Origin: Methanomassiliicoccaceae archaeon UBA472
Lineage (GTDB): Archaea > Thermoplasmatota > Thermoplasmata > Methanomassiliicoccales > UBA472
Direction: 5' to 3'
Assembly (NCBI GenBank): GCA_002497075.1
Contig: DAML01000010.1
Location: forward strand, 115,977 to 179,976
Length of the DNA: 64,000 bases
The position numbers were made by a program, and so were the translations under genes. The notes under the pieces are model-generated. The model was not told the DNA's origin and searched no databases. It was given only the letters and a program-made list of their open reading frames with translations. Each line of letters opens with the position of its first letter. The first letter of the stretch is position 1. Shown in pieces: positions 16,375 to 25,017 of the stretch.

Positions 16375-17268
16375 TCACTTGTTGGTCGCGCGCCCTTCGT
16401 ACGCTTCCATGGCCAGATATGAAAGGGGAGCGTACGGCAGTGACCTCAAAGCCCTTTTCGTCGCCTCTCTGCCGTGGTCGGGAATGAACTCCGAGACCTC
16501 ATGCCACCTGTCTTCATACCTGATCCTATTCACATCGTACTTTAAAGCCAGATGCAGCTTATGATAGTATAGTCGGTCCAGGTTCCCATACCTAAGACCG
16601 ATGACCGTGTCCTCCACCTTGCGTCGGCTGCTTGCCTTGGTGCTCAGCCCCTTTCCCTCGTTCAAGTAGTACCCGAGAACGACCTCGATCGGCCTTATCT
16701 TGCCGTGATGAGCCAGTCTGACGGCCAGGTCGAAGTCTGCTGACGAGAGCATCTGCTCATCCGCGAAACCGGCTTTGTCACACAACGAACGCCTGAACAT
16801 GAAGAATGGGCCGAAACAGAAGTACTTGGTGTACACGGACCGATCGACGGATGTCAGCCATTTTCGCCGCCCCTGCGTTTCCCCTTGATGGGGCACGACC
16901 AGATGATCGCCGAAGACCAGATCGGCCTCTCCTGAGAGGATCGGGGCGGCCTGAACCTCTACGGATTCGGGTGTGCGAAGGTCATCCACGTTCCATATGG
17001 TCACGATGTCTGCTGATGATTCCCTGATGCACCGGTTCCAGGAGGCTCCATATGGAACGACGTTCTGCCTGATCAGGTGTTTCAGACGGCCAGGGTAGTT
17101 CGATTGAAATTCCTTGATGAGACCCATTTCCACATCGGACGGGGAATTGTGATCGATCACGAACTCGATGTGGTCAAACCATGTCTGCTGAGCGATGTTC
17201 TCCAGGAACCTAGGGAGGTATCGTTCGCCCCGGTACAGGGAAATTATCGCACTGACTTGAGAAGCCAT
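16375..17268 (-). CDS. Family 2 glycosyltransferase
   Basis: The 297-residue GT-A enzyme begins with VSAIISLYRGERYLPRFLENI and has VIDHNSPSD, NVDDLRTPESVE (the DxD-like metal site), and a later SSADFDLAVRLAHHG segment typical of GT2 acceptor-side sequence. No membrane segment is seen, so it is probably cytoplasmic and works on a lipid-linked glycan. It converges on the GT10-like gene with a 23-bp gap. Confidence 0.85.
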   Translation of the reverse strand: MASQVSAIISLYRGERYLPRFLENIAQQTWFDHIEFVIDHNSPSDVEMGLIKEFQSNYPGRLKHLIRQNVVPYGASWNRCIRESSADIVTIWNVDDLRTPESVEVQAAPILSGEADLVFGDHLVVPHQGETQGRRKWLTSVDRSVYTKYFCFGPFFMFRRSLCDKAGFADEQMLSSADFDLAVRLAHHGKIRPIEVVLGYYLNEGKGLSTKASSRRKVEDTVIGLRYGNLDRLYYHKLHLALKYDVNRIRYEDRWHEVSEFIPDHGREATKRALRSLPYAPLSYLAMEAYEGRATNK

Positions 17269-17439
17269 CGGTTCACCGTGTTGGACCCATCGTTGCAGAG
17301 TACGCGAACAATATGCATCGGATAAATAGATGCACCTGAAATCGCGATCGGATGAAGCACTCGAAGGACCGTGGAAGGAGACGTGTGCTGATACAGACCG
17401 GACGAAACTGAAGCGCCCGGGAGGGCGAGCTGGAATACC

Positions 17440-17448
17440 TTAATATAT
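17440..17448 (+). promoter_or_regulatory. TATA-like box for the 17460 glycosyltransferase
   Basis: TTAATATAT lies 12-20 bp before the ATG at 17460. The spacing is a little short, but it is the only A/T box in the 190-bp divergent region. Confidence 0.35.
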
Positions 17449-17459
17449 CCCAGTCCTTG

Positions 17460-18674
17460 ATGGTCTTGACCGTGGCTAGAAAGATCCTGGTGCTGGACCT
17501 CCACATCTTCTACGACAACCGCATCAATAAGCATATCCAGGTGGCGAGGCGTCGGTATGATGTCTTCCGCATCAACGTGAACTTCTTCCATGGCCGGACC
17601 GTGGAGAACCGGCAAGGCTATCCCGCCCATATATTGAACTACGCCCCGACCAGGAACCAGTATCTGAACGGCCTGATCTTCACCATGAGCGTAATGACCG
17701 GCAGGCTGACCCGCCGTCTGCACAAGATGCTGCTGGAGGGGTTTGTTCAGGCAGGGGACGAGCTGATAATCCATGTGCATGACCCCTACCTTCTGGGTGT
17801 GGCCATGGGCTTGCGGAAGAAACTTGGCGGCGCAAAGGTGGTCTTTGACCGCCACGACCATTTCGAGACCTGGAAGAACCGCCTGGGCTTCTCCGTTCCG
17901 GGCTTCTTCGAGAATCGGTACGGGGGCGATGTTGAGGAACTGATAATCGCCAATCCGGGAACGGCGCACCTTCCTAAAGCCTTTTCAGGAAAGAAGGTTA
18001 CCCAAATTTCGAACTACCCCCTGTCGGAGTTCTTTGACCGGGAAGCGGTTGAAAGGAAGGCGGAACGGCTGATATCTGACGGCCGGATCGATCTTGCCTA
18101 CTTCGGGGCATTGAGCCTGGATTTTGATCGAGACATCGACCTGATGCTGCGCCTGATGGCAGCTCTGATGCGCGAACATCCCAAGGTGAGCTGCACGGTG
18201 GCCGGCAGGATATTTGAGTCAGGCGTTATCGCGCGCCTGGACGGGATGAGGGCAGAGTTCGGTGAAAGGTTCCGTTATCTTGGAGAGCTCCCTTACAAGG
18301 AGGTCATAGAGAACTCTAAGAAGGCCCATGTGGGCTTTTTACTCTTGAACCCGGAGAAACCCATGTGGTCCCTCAGCCGGCCATACTCGGCCAACAAGAT
18401 ATACGAGTATCTGCAGACAGGGACCATCCCGGTGGTCAGGGCGATAATCGAAGAGCCGGAGGGCATAAGGGATTGCTCCATCTTCTTTGAGGAACGGACG
18501 ACGTTCGAGCAGATGCTTGCAGCGCTCGGGGAGTTGTGCGGCGATCTGGTAAGGATGAGAGGATCGATGCTCAGGTGCTACGAGATCGGCCTTGATTACT
18601 CCTGGGAGAAGGTGGCCCCTAGGTACCTGGAATGCTACGAGCGCGTATTCGGAGATGGTGATCACTCTGTTTAG
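17460..18674 (+). CDS. Glycosyltransferase of GT-B (GT4-like) type
   Basis: The protein is about 404 residues. The N-terminal half contains HVHDPYLLGVAMGLRKKLG and VFDRHDHFETW. The C-terminal half has IDLAYFGALS, FRYLGELPYKEV, PYSANKIYEYLQTGTIPVV and a late EEP sequence, the usual donor-binding arrangement of GT4-like enzymes. The ATG at 17460 is chosen over the TTG one codon upstream because the only TATA-like box lies nearby. Its last 26 codons reappear as a degenerate copy at 21394-21474, showing that this gene type was once present there. Confidence 0.82.
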   Translation: MVLTVARKILVLDLHIFYDNRINKHIQVARRRYDVFRINVNFFHGRTVENRQGYPAHILNYAPTRNQYLNGLIFTMSVMTGRLTRRLHKMLLEGFVQAGDELIIHVHDPYLLGVAMGLRKKLGGAKVVFDRHDHFETWKNRLGFSVPGFFENRYGGDVEELIIANPGTAHLPKAFSGKKVTQISNYPLSEFFDREAVERKAERLISDGRIDLAYFGALSLDFDRDIDLMLRLMAALMREHPKVSCTVAGRIFESGVIARLDGMRAEFGERFRYLGELPYKEVIENSKKAHVGFLLLNPEKPMWSLSRPYSANKIYEYLQTGTIPVVRAIIEEPEGIRDCSIFFEERTTFEQMLAALGELCGDLVRMRGSMLRCYEIGLDYSWEKVAPRYLECYERVFGDGDHSV

Positions 18675-19032
18675 TCAAATGATCTGTTTTTCAATTTGAT
18701 TGTTGAATTTTTTGGATGTTAACCCTTTAAAAAAATTTGAGTATGCCTGGACAAGGGTGATTTTTTTTCTGGCCGGTGTGATCCCTGTGCAGCTTGAAAA
18801 TTTGGTAAACCAGCTTGGTTCGGGGCCATGGTGCAACATCATGACCTTTGGCATTTCTCCGATTATTGGCGGTCGTAAAAACCTTGATGAAATTGCTTTC
18901 AGGTTGTTCCCTTGATCATATACTGATAACGATGGGGGCAAGATGTGCATCTGGGTCGATCATGTTCATGGGCTATCGCCATCTAGAAGATGTCGCCCAT
19001 TGACGAACGATATAGGAAAAGTATTGCATTTT
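18675..19032. other. A/T-rich intergenic stretch without a convincing gene
   Basis: These 358 bases are clearly richer in A/T than the flanking genes and include an eight-T run near 18765. Two overlapping frames exist on opposite strands (71 and 91 codons), but neither has a recognisable domain or a good start. It could be a decayed mobile element or horizontally acquired remnant; no terminal inverted repeats or target duplications are visible by eye. Confidence 0.4.
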
Positions 19033-20004
19033 TCATGGCCACCGACCATTCTGCACCCCCACTTCCTCCTCGAGAAGCCGGTCTAAAACGTCGAAGAAAT
19101 CGATATCATAGTTCCACCCCAGCTCTCTTTTGGCTTTACTGTTGTCGCCAAAGATGTCGATCATCTCGTTCGGCCTCGTTAGGGAAGGATCGGTCCACAC
19201 CTTGCTCATATCGATCTTCAGTCGATCGAACACATGTTCGACGATGCGCCGCAGAGAGATGGATCGACCAGAGCATATCAGGTAATCACTGGGGTGCTCT
19301 TTCTGCAGCATCATCCACATAGCTTCCACATATTTGGGGCTATAACCAAAGTCGCGGTTCACGTCCAGGTTGCCAACCTTCAAGACCTTCTGTTCCCCGG
19401 CCTTGATCCGCAGGGCCTCCGTGATCACCTTCTTGACGAAGAACCGTTCGTCTCGGAGGTATGATTCGTGATTGAAGCAGACCCCGCAGCAGGCGAACAA
19501 ACCAAAGCTCTCCCGATAATTGATAGTCATCCAATGAGCAGCTGCCTTAGATACCGCGTAAGGGCTCAAGGGGTGCATGGGAGTGTCCTCCCTAACCGGT
19601 AGTCGGTCCACCTTCCCAAACATCTCGCTGCTAGAGGATTGATAGAATCGCGCACCAGATCCCGATCGGCGCAGCGCCTCCAGAATGTTCAGCACGGACA
19701 GGACATTGAAATTTATGGTATCGCTCGGTTGTTGGAAGGATGCCCCGACGGAACTCTGGGCAGCGAAGTTGTATATCTCATCGGGATCGTTTTTTTTGAG
19801 GAAGGTATGGACCTCATCCAATGATTTGAGATCACATCGCTCGAAGCGTATCCGATCCCTTACCCCCAGATAATCCAGCTTCCAGAGGGAGGAGCTGCGC
19901 GATGGGTCCAGCAATCCGACCACTTCATATCCCTTTTCTAGCAACATCCTGCTAAGGTATGCCCCATCCTGGCCTGAGATGCCAGTTATCAATGCTGTTC
20001 TCAT
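19033..20004 (-). CDS. GDP-mannose 4,6-dehydratase-like SDR epimerase/dehydratase
   Basis: This 323-residue extended SDR has TGISGQDGAYLSRMLLEKGY at the N-terminus, NFAAQSSVGASFQQP, QSSSSEMFGK and a YAVSK catalytic motif. CCGVCFNHES and GNLDVNRDFGYSPKYVEAMW place it in the GDP-mannose dehydratase group. It is clearly distinct from the second Gmd at 28477-29550. It may make another GDP-deoxysugar or act as a 4-reductase partner; that is inference. The ATG at 20004 is preferred because GGAAGGA lies just upstream and the next 20 codons of the longer frame are not conserved-looking. Confidence 0.88.
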   Translation of the reverse strand: MRTALITGISGQDGAYLSRMLLEKGYEVVGLLDPSRSSSLWKLDYLGVRDRIRFERCDLKSLDEVHTFLKKNDPDEIYNFAAQSSVGASFQQPSDTINFNVLSVLNILEALRRSGSGARFYQSSSSEMFGKVDRLPVREDTPMHPLSPYAVSKAAAHWMTINYRESFGLFACCGVCFNHESYLRDERFFVKKVITEALRIKAGEQKVLKVGNLDVNRDFGYSPKYVEAMWMMLQKEHPSDYLICSGRSISLRRIVEHVFDRLKIDMSKVWTDPSLTRPNEMIDIFGDNSKAKRELGWNYDIDFFDVLDRLLEEEVGVQNGRWP

Positions 20005-20120
20005 TTGCACATCCTTCCGATGATAACCCGTTTTCAATGGCCGATCGGGCTGGGTGCTACCCAATGCATCCTATCGGCATAAAATAGCTTGCTACCAGGT
20101 TTTTGGCCTTCGTACATGCG

Positions 20121-21380
20121 TCATCGTGCTAGGGACCTGTAAATCGTCGCGGTCTCCTCGGCAGTTTTGTCCCAGGTGAATCTGGCTGCTTGCTCGAGCC
20201 CCTTTTCGCGCGCCTTCCTCCTCACCTCGTCATCATCGATCAGCGGATAAATGGCCTCCTGCAGGGACCTGTGATCGGTCGGATCGAAATAGTGCGCTGC
20301 CGACCCTCCCACCTCTGGAAGGGAGGTTACATTGCTTATGAGCGCGGGACACCCGCAGGACATGGCCTCGAGGACCGGTATGCCGAACCCCTCATACTTA
20401 GATGGATTGATGTAGACCAGGGCGTTGGCATAAAGCTGGGCTAGCTGCCTGTCGGATGCGTAGAGGTGCTTGATCCTGCCCTTTCCTTTCGAGCGATCGA
20501 TAAGCGACTGTTCCAGCTCATTGAACGGGTCGCCCCCTACGCTTACGAGGTGGACATCTGGATACCGTTCGAATATGTTGTCCAAGGATTCCAGCATGAA
20601 GTTAAAGTTCTTGTACCAACCGCGGTGCCCGACGTACAGGATGTACTTTTTCGGCATTCCATCGATCGGAACCGAAGAGACGGGAACCGGGAGGGAGCCC
20701 GCCAGATATGTGACCTTGATCGTGTTGGGAGATATTCCCAGCAGCTCGATTATGTCGCGTTTCGTCGATTCCGAGATGGCGATGATGATATCTGCCCTTT
20801 CCCCAAGAGCTCTCTTGTTGGCAGCGGTCGGATCCTCCTTCTCCCCTTTGGGGAACCGTTCGTGGATCATGTCGTAGATGGTCAGCACGAAAGGCCTGCC
20901 TTGCAGATGGGGAAGGAAATATGGATCATAATATGTGGGATGGAAGATGTTGAACTTCTCCTTGTGTAGCGCCTTTAAGCTCAACTGACGGTTGCGGCTA
21001 AGTATCCTCAGAGCGCCATTGACCTTGGTCGATCCCGTAAGCCTGGAGTTGCCAATGGTGTCAATGGTCTGTTTTACGCCTAGGCAAAAGCGGTTCGGAT
21101 CGGTGTAAACATCCTTGAACTTGGAGTTGATCAGATAATGGTTGCTGCTGAACCCCATTCCCAACAACGGTCGGACCTCATGGCCTGAACGGAATTGCTC
21201 GACCAGCTCGGCATAATAACGGGATATCCCACCGAATCGTTGGTTATCGAATATTTGATGGTCGAACAGTACGTTGAATGAACCCTTCTCTTGATCATCC
21301 TTAGGCTCGGCCACGCACGCCCATAACACTGAACCAATTTCAAGCTTTTCAATCTGTGATCTGGGTGGAAATGCTTTCAA
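20121..21380 (-). CDS. Family 4 glycosyltransferase (paralog of the 14056 gene)
   Basis: The conserved part starts at VLFDHQIFD and GGISRYYAEL, followed by FHPTYYDPYFL, VLTIYDMIHERFPKG, ISESTKRDIIELL, YVGHRGWYKNF, and YINPSKYEGFGIPVLEAMSC. The last is the donor-sugar site of GT4 enzymes. The long frame begins at a TTG (21380) and includes about 35 residues before the conserved start that look non-native; GTG codons within that stretch are alternatives. No ATG lies in frame just before VLFD. Upstream sequence carries a fragment of another glycosyltransferase gene, so a rearrangement may have removed the original start. Confidence 0.85.
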   Translation of the reverse strand: MKAFPPRSQIEKLEIGSVLWACVAEPKDDQEKGSFNVLFDHQIFDNQRFGGISRYYAELVEQFRSGHEVRPLLGMGFSSNHYLINSKFKDVYTDPNRFCLGVKQTIDTIGNSRLTGSTKVNGALRILSRNRQLSLKALHKEKFNIFHPTYYDPYFLPHLQGRPFVLTIYDMIHERFPKGEKEDPTAANKRALGERADIIIAISESTKRDIIELLGISPNTIKVTYLAGSLPVPVSSVPIDGMPKKYILYVGHRGWYKNFNFMLESLDNIFERYPDVHLVSVGGDPFNELEQSLIDRSKGKGRIKHLYASDRQLAQLYANALVYINPSKYEGFGIPVLEAMSCGCPALISNVTSLPEVGGSAAHYFDPTDHRSLQEAIYPLIDDDEVRRKAREKGLEQAARFTWDKTAEETATIYRSLAR

Positions 21381-21393
21381 AGTGGACCGGTTG

Positions 21394-21474
21394 GTCGGCC
21401 TCGATCACTCCTGGAAGAAGGTTGCCCCGAGGTACCTGGAATGCTACGAGCGGACCTTCGATCGTGATAGATGA
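21394..21474 (+). pseudogene. Remnant of a glycosyltransferase 3' end
   Basis: In the plus frame, these codons read VGLDHSWKKVAPRYLECYER and a few more residues, ending at TGA. They align with the last residues of the 17460-18674 protein (IGLDYSWEKVAPRYLECYER). No body of the gene precedes it. It is therefore a leftover 3' end from a duplication, deletion or recombination between glycosyltransferase genes. Confidence 0.75.
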
Positions 21475-21480
21475 TCTGTT

Positions 21481-22320
21481 TCACTGATACGCAAGCAGGA
21501 ACTTTTTCAGCTTCCCCACGGGATTCCTTTCGCGTGGGTATAGCCTTAAGAACGCGCCAAGGTCGGTCTGCCCCTGGGACATACGTCCCAGGTTCTTCCG
21601 ATGCCTGAGCAGCTTGGACAGCAGCTGGAAAGTGTTGGACTTATAATCGTGGTAAATGATAGGAAGTGGGGAGTATATGACCGAAGAACGGTCCCCGCTC
21701 ATCTGGACCAAGCGATAGGAAACATCGACGCCCTCCCAGCCCCCGGCCAGGGGCAGTTGTTCATTGAAACCGCCGACGGCCATTAGTGGCTTCCTTTTGA
21801 AGGACGAATTACCTTCCAGGTCGATTGGTGATGGGATGCGCTCCAACCCCAGGTCATAATGGAACGCCAGTCGATTGGGGAGATTATGGGTCTTAGGCAG
21901 GCACCTGCCCCTAACCGCGAGCACCGATTCGTCCTTATGCTCGCCGATATGCGCATCGATGAACCCCGCGCCGGGAACAGCGTCATCATCCAGATAGATG
22001 ACCATCTCGGCTTTCGACAGAACCGCCCCCAGGTTCCTGGCTACGCATACCCCGGCGTTGCCTTTCATGGCCACGTAGGTCATCCTTGGATCATCCGGCA
22101 TAGCATCCCTCAAAGATGGGGAGTTGTCGATGATGATGAACTCGGTCGCCCCATCATTAAGTGCATCGATGTTCCTGCGGATGATGTCCATGGGCGTCCG
22201 ATAGCTTACAATGACCACTGATGCCCGGGGCATTCCTGATGCCTCCGATGGCAAGATACGTTCTATCTTGTCCGCGTACTTCTCCAGTGACGGTCCATCG
22301 GCCGATGATAGCTGAACCAT
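21481..22320 (-). CDS. Family 2 glycosyltransferase
   Basis: The 279-residue GT-A protein starts its catalytic domain at RASVVIVSYRTPMDII. IIIDNSPS, GNAGVCVARNLGA and the metal-binding YLDDDAVPG motif follow, then GGFNEQLPLAGGWEGVDVSYRL, the ED-like catalytic region of rhamnosyl/galactosyl-type GT2 enzymes. It lacks membrane segments. It faces the Bcs1-like gene upstream on the same strand with a 148-bp gap that contains a ten-C run. Confidence 0.88.
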   Translation of the reverse strand: MVQLSSADGPSLEKYADKIERILPSEASGMPRASVVIVSYRTPMDIIRRNIDALNDGATEFIIIDNSPSLRDAMPDDPRMTYVAMKGNAGVCVARNLGAVLSKAEMVIYLDDDAVPGAGFIDAHIGEHKDESVLAVRGRCLPKTHNLPNRLAFHYDLGLERIPSPIDLEGNSSFKRKPLMAVGGFNEQLPLAGGWEGVDVSYRLVQMSGDRSSVIYSPLPIIYHDYKSNTFQLLSKLLRHRKNLGRMSQGQTDLGAFLRLYPRERNPVGKLKKFLLAYQ

Positions 22321-22399
22321 GTTATGCCTACCAAGTTACGGAAAGAGTATCTCGAATTTCACGGTTTGGCCGTGAGGGTGATTTTATTGTCAAGTCTAT

Positions 22400-22409
22400 C
22401 CCCCCCCCC
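22400..22409 (+). repeat. Homopolymer of ten C
   Basis: Ten consecutive C residues lie in the 148-bp gap between the GT2 gene (start 22320) and the Bcs1-like gene (end 22469). Such runs are prone to length change. It is not in a coding frame here, so an effect on expression would be indirect. Confidence 0.6.
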
Positions 22410-22468
22410 AAGACTGTGGAACATCCCCCATTAACCTATGCCTTGACCATTAAGCAGTTCACTGCCTA

Positions 22469-23905
22469 TCAAGATAATGAATCGGTATCCATGAACTCGC
22501 TCTCGCACATTTCCTGATCGGCCATGGTAATGTCGATCACGCAACCGGTGACGTTATCCGCCACCATGGCATTCAAGGTGCGAAGGGCCACGAACCGCGC
22601 TGTGAGCAATGTCCGCTTGTCCTCCACCCCGAAGTTCATGGCCCTCATAGGAGTGTCCGTACGCTGGGGATTGATGGTTATTACATCCACCGATCCGGCC
22701 GTTTCGTCAGAAAGTGCCTGGGCCATGTTCACCACCCCCGCCTTTGTCGCGCTGTATATGGCGTAATCCTCCCTGCCCCGGGTGTAAGAGCTGGAGGTGA
22801 AGAGCACCAGTTTCCCGCGGGAGCTCCTCAGGTAGGGCATGCTGTACTTGGCGACCAGTGCGGCCCCGGTAAGGTTTATGTCCACCTGTTCGGAGATGAT
22901 ATGATCGGAGGAGCTCTCGAGCGAACCGCGATGCAGGACCCCGGAGGTATTTATCACTGCATCTATACGGCCATGAGCGCGATGAACGGCTTCCAGGCAG
23001 CGAATGATGCTGGTCGGATGCCGGACGTCGAGCCCAGTGGTCCTGGAGAGGGGAATGCACACTGCCCCGCTCTCCTCCCCGAGGCGGCATATGCTCCTCC
23101 CAATTCCTGAGGTCCCGCCGATGACCACCAGGACCTTGTCCCTCAACCTCTCTGAGAGCTCCTCCAAAGGCAGCGAACGGATGTGTCTGCTGCGCATCTG
23201 GAAGATCTTCTCTGCAAGATGTATATCCAGGGGATAGGTGATCTTGATGTTGTACTGGGAACCGTGGACCACGTGCACCTTTGCCAGGCCGGTCCTGAGG
23301 ACCAAGTTGCAGTCGTCGGTGGACCCGGTTATGCCTTTGGATAAAGATTCGTTGTGGGCTTTGACCAGGACCTCGCGCCTGAAGGCCTGCGGTGTCTGAC
23401 CTCGTTTGAGATGGGACCTTCGTGGTATGGACGCTATGTCACCATGGTCATCTACCTCGACGATAGTGTCGGTGGCGTCCACGCAGACATCGACGGCATC
23501 GTAGGTCGCCAGCGCATCGATGCACCGATCGATCATCTCCCGGTCCACGAAGGGCCGGACGGCATCGTGGACCAGGACGTGCGTTGAACTGTCGGAACAG
23601 GCCATGAGCCCGTTGTACGATGATTCTTGCCTGGTCCTCCCTCCGACCACCACCTTGATGGAAGCCCGGAACATATGATCCCTAAGCAAGATCTTCACAT
23701 CTTCGACGTAACGTTCCTCGGACACCACCACTATCTCATTGACCGCGGGATGCCCATCAAAGGCCGATATGGTGTGGCAGATCACCGGTTTACCGGCCAG
23801 TTTGATGAACTGTTTGGGAACACCCGCCCCAAAGCGCTCACCTGAACCGCCTGCCAAAATTATTACTGAACACCTCATCTCGGAAACCAAACGCATCCCG
23901 TTCAT
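22469..23905 (-). CDS. Bifunctional cytidylyltransferase-SDR, Bcs1/Acs1-like (CDP-ribitol synthesis)
   Basis: The protein (478 residues) fuses an IspD/TarI-type cytidylyltransferase (about 10-230) to a short-chain dehydrogenase (about 250-465). The first part has LAGGSGERFGAGVPKQF, HDAVRPF, KRGQTPQAF and TDDCNLV. The second has VIGGTSGIGRSI and the YSATK catalytic pair. This order and length match Haemophilus Bcs1/Acs1, which reduces ribulose-5-phosphate to ribitol-5-phosphate and activates it with CTP. Archaea use the mevalonate route, so an IspD role in isoprenoid synthesis is unlikely. The neighbouring LicD-like gene supports a CDP-polyol role. The ATG at 23905 follows GTATATGTT by about 25 bp. 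Confidence 0.85.
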   Translation of the reverse strand: MNGMRLVSEMRCSVIILAGGSGERFGAGVPKQFIKLAGKPVICHTISAFDGHPAVNEIVVVSEERYVEDVKILLRDHMFRASIKVVVGGRTRQESSYNGLMACSDSSTHVLVHDAVRPFVDREMIDRCIDALATYDAVDVCVDATDTIVEVDDHGDIASIPRRSHLKRGQTPQAFRREVLVKAHNESLSKGITGSTDDCNLVLRTGLAKVHVVHGSQYNIKITYPLDIHLAEKIFQMRSRHIRSLPLEELSERLRDKVLVVIGGTSGIGRSICRLGEESGAVCIPLSRTTGLDVRHPTSIIRCLEAVHRAHGRIDAVINTSGVLHRGSLESSSDHIISEQVDINLTGAALVAKYSMPYLRSSRGKLVLFTSSSYTRGREDYAIYSATKAGVVNMAQALSDETAGSVDVITINPQRTDTPMRAMNFGVEDKRTLLTARFVALRTLNAMVADNVTGCVIDITMADQEMCESEFMDTDSLS

Positions 23906-24002
23906 TTGTTATTATTTACTCATTGATAACATATACGCATTCCTTAGCGTTTAATCTGAACTTTCTTGATCAAGTGATGAACGCTCCCTCTTCACTCGTG
24001 CA

Positions 24003-24845
24003 TCACTCGTGAAACTTATCGAACGGGGTGGTCAGGCTCACCTTGGTGGTGAGATGGCCGCCGCGTTCTCCAACGGGAGGCATCTTCATGTAATCCCGAT
24101 ACAGCTGGGTAAGGACCTTGTGATGCTCCCTTGGTGCGGGTAGCATCTCCCCTTTGAACTCCAGCATCACCGGGTCGAAGAACCATTCTTTGGGGTAGAC
24201 TATGCGGGTAAGGCGGTCGCTGGGCCAGGTGGAGAAGGCCACGTTATTCACCTTATCGATGTCCACCAAAGAACAGAGCCGAGAATAGATGAGGGACATG
24301 GCGCGCCCGGACAGGGGAATGAGATGGCTCACGCCCTTGAATATTCTCATGCGCAACGTGAACTCCCCAGTACAAGTTAGCTTTAGCAACGCCAGGCGGC
24401 CGATTACTGAAATCAGGGTCCATCCGACCCTTCGGATGAACGGGTTGTTTGGCACACCGTCCATCGGAAAAATGTCAATGGCTACCCCATGGTTCATCTT
24501 GCGATGCGCGTTGCATTCCTCGATGAAGGTGGTATTGGAATCCCTCACCTTGGCATGGACGTTCGGGAACTCCCTTTCCGTACCAAGGGTCTGGAGGAAA
24601 TAATTGCCCTTGAGCTCCTTTGGAGCCTCTCTGCAGAACCTGTCGAAATCCTTTCGGAACATTATAACGTCGATGTCGTCATCCCAGGGGATGAAACCCT
24701 TGTGCCGGACCGCGCCTAGCAATGTGCCCGAGAATAGCAAATAACGCAAATTTAGGTGCTCGCATACCCTGGCGAACTCATGGAATATCTCGAGCTGCAC
24801 CATCTGCAGGGATCGCAGCGAGGTTGGTCCTGACCCTTCCGCCAT
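24003..24845 (-). CDS. LicD/fukutin-family phosphotransferase
   Basis: The 280-residue protein shows the LicD nucleotidyltransferase-like core: LRYLLFSGTLLGAVRHKGF followed by IPWDDDIDV, where the aspartates bind metal, and VAIDIFPMDGVP. LicD proteins move phosphocholine from CDP-choline; fukutin and FKRP move ribitol-5-phosphate from CDP-ribitol. Because the next gene probably makes CDP-ribitol, transfer of ribitol-phosphate to the surface glycan is the favoured reading. Its TATA-like box and the separate promoter of the Bcs1-like gene suggest two transcripts rather than one. Confidence 0.85.
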   Translation of the reverse strand: MAEGSGPTSLRSLQMVQLEIFHEFARVCEHLNLRYLLFSGTLLGAVRHKGFIPWDDDIDVIMFRKDFDRFCREAPKELKGNYFLQTLGTEREFPNVHAKVRDSNTTFIEECNAHRKMNHGVAIDIFPMDGVPNNPFIRRVGWTLISVIGRLALLKLTCTGEFTLRMRIFKGVSHLIPLSGRAMSLIYSRLCSLVDIDKVNNVAFSTWPSDRLTRIVYPKEWFFDPVMLEFKGEMLPAPREHHKVLTQLYRDYMKMPPVGERGGHLTTKVSLTTPFDKFHE

Positions 24846-24870
24846 CTAACTGAATTGTGAAAGGCGTATG

Positions 24871-24880
24871 TCATATTAAC
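24871..24880 (-). promoter_or_regulatory. TATA-like box for the LicD-like gene
   Basis: TCATATTAAC (plus strand) lies 26-35 bp upstream of the ATG at 24845 on the minus strand, consistent with a leaderless transcript. Confidence 0.4.
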
Positions 24881-25017
24881 CAATCGTTTGCATCGATGGT
24901 CGTCCGACGAACAAGCCACGATTCCACCATGCCCACCCCATTGTTCGTGACCATGCTCGCATCACCAGCATGTATCCTATCGGTGATGAAGATCGTTCTC
25001 TACGGTCATTCCACACA

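Noticed and set aside
18700..18950. Small genes in the A/T-rich region (71 and 91 codons on opposite strands)
   Set aside because: They overlap each other on opposite strands, lack domains and good starts, and one is probably the mirror of the other.
22469..23200. The IspD-like domain as an isoprenoid (MEP) pathway enzyme
   Set aside because: It is fused to an SDR in the Bcs1 arrangement, lies in a glycan locus beside LicD, and archaea use the mevalonate route.
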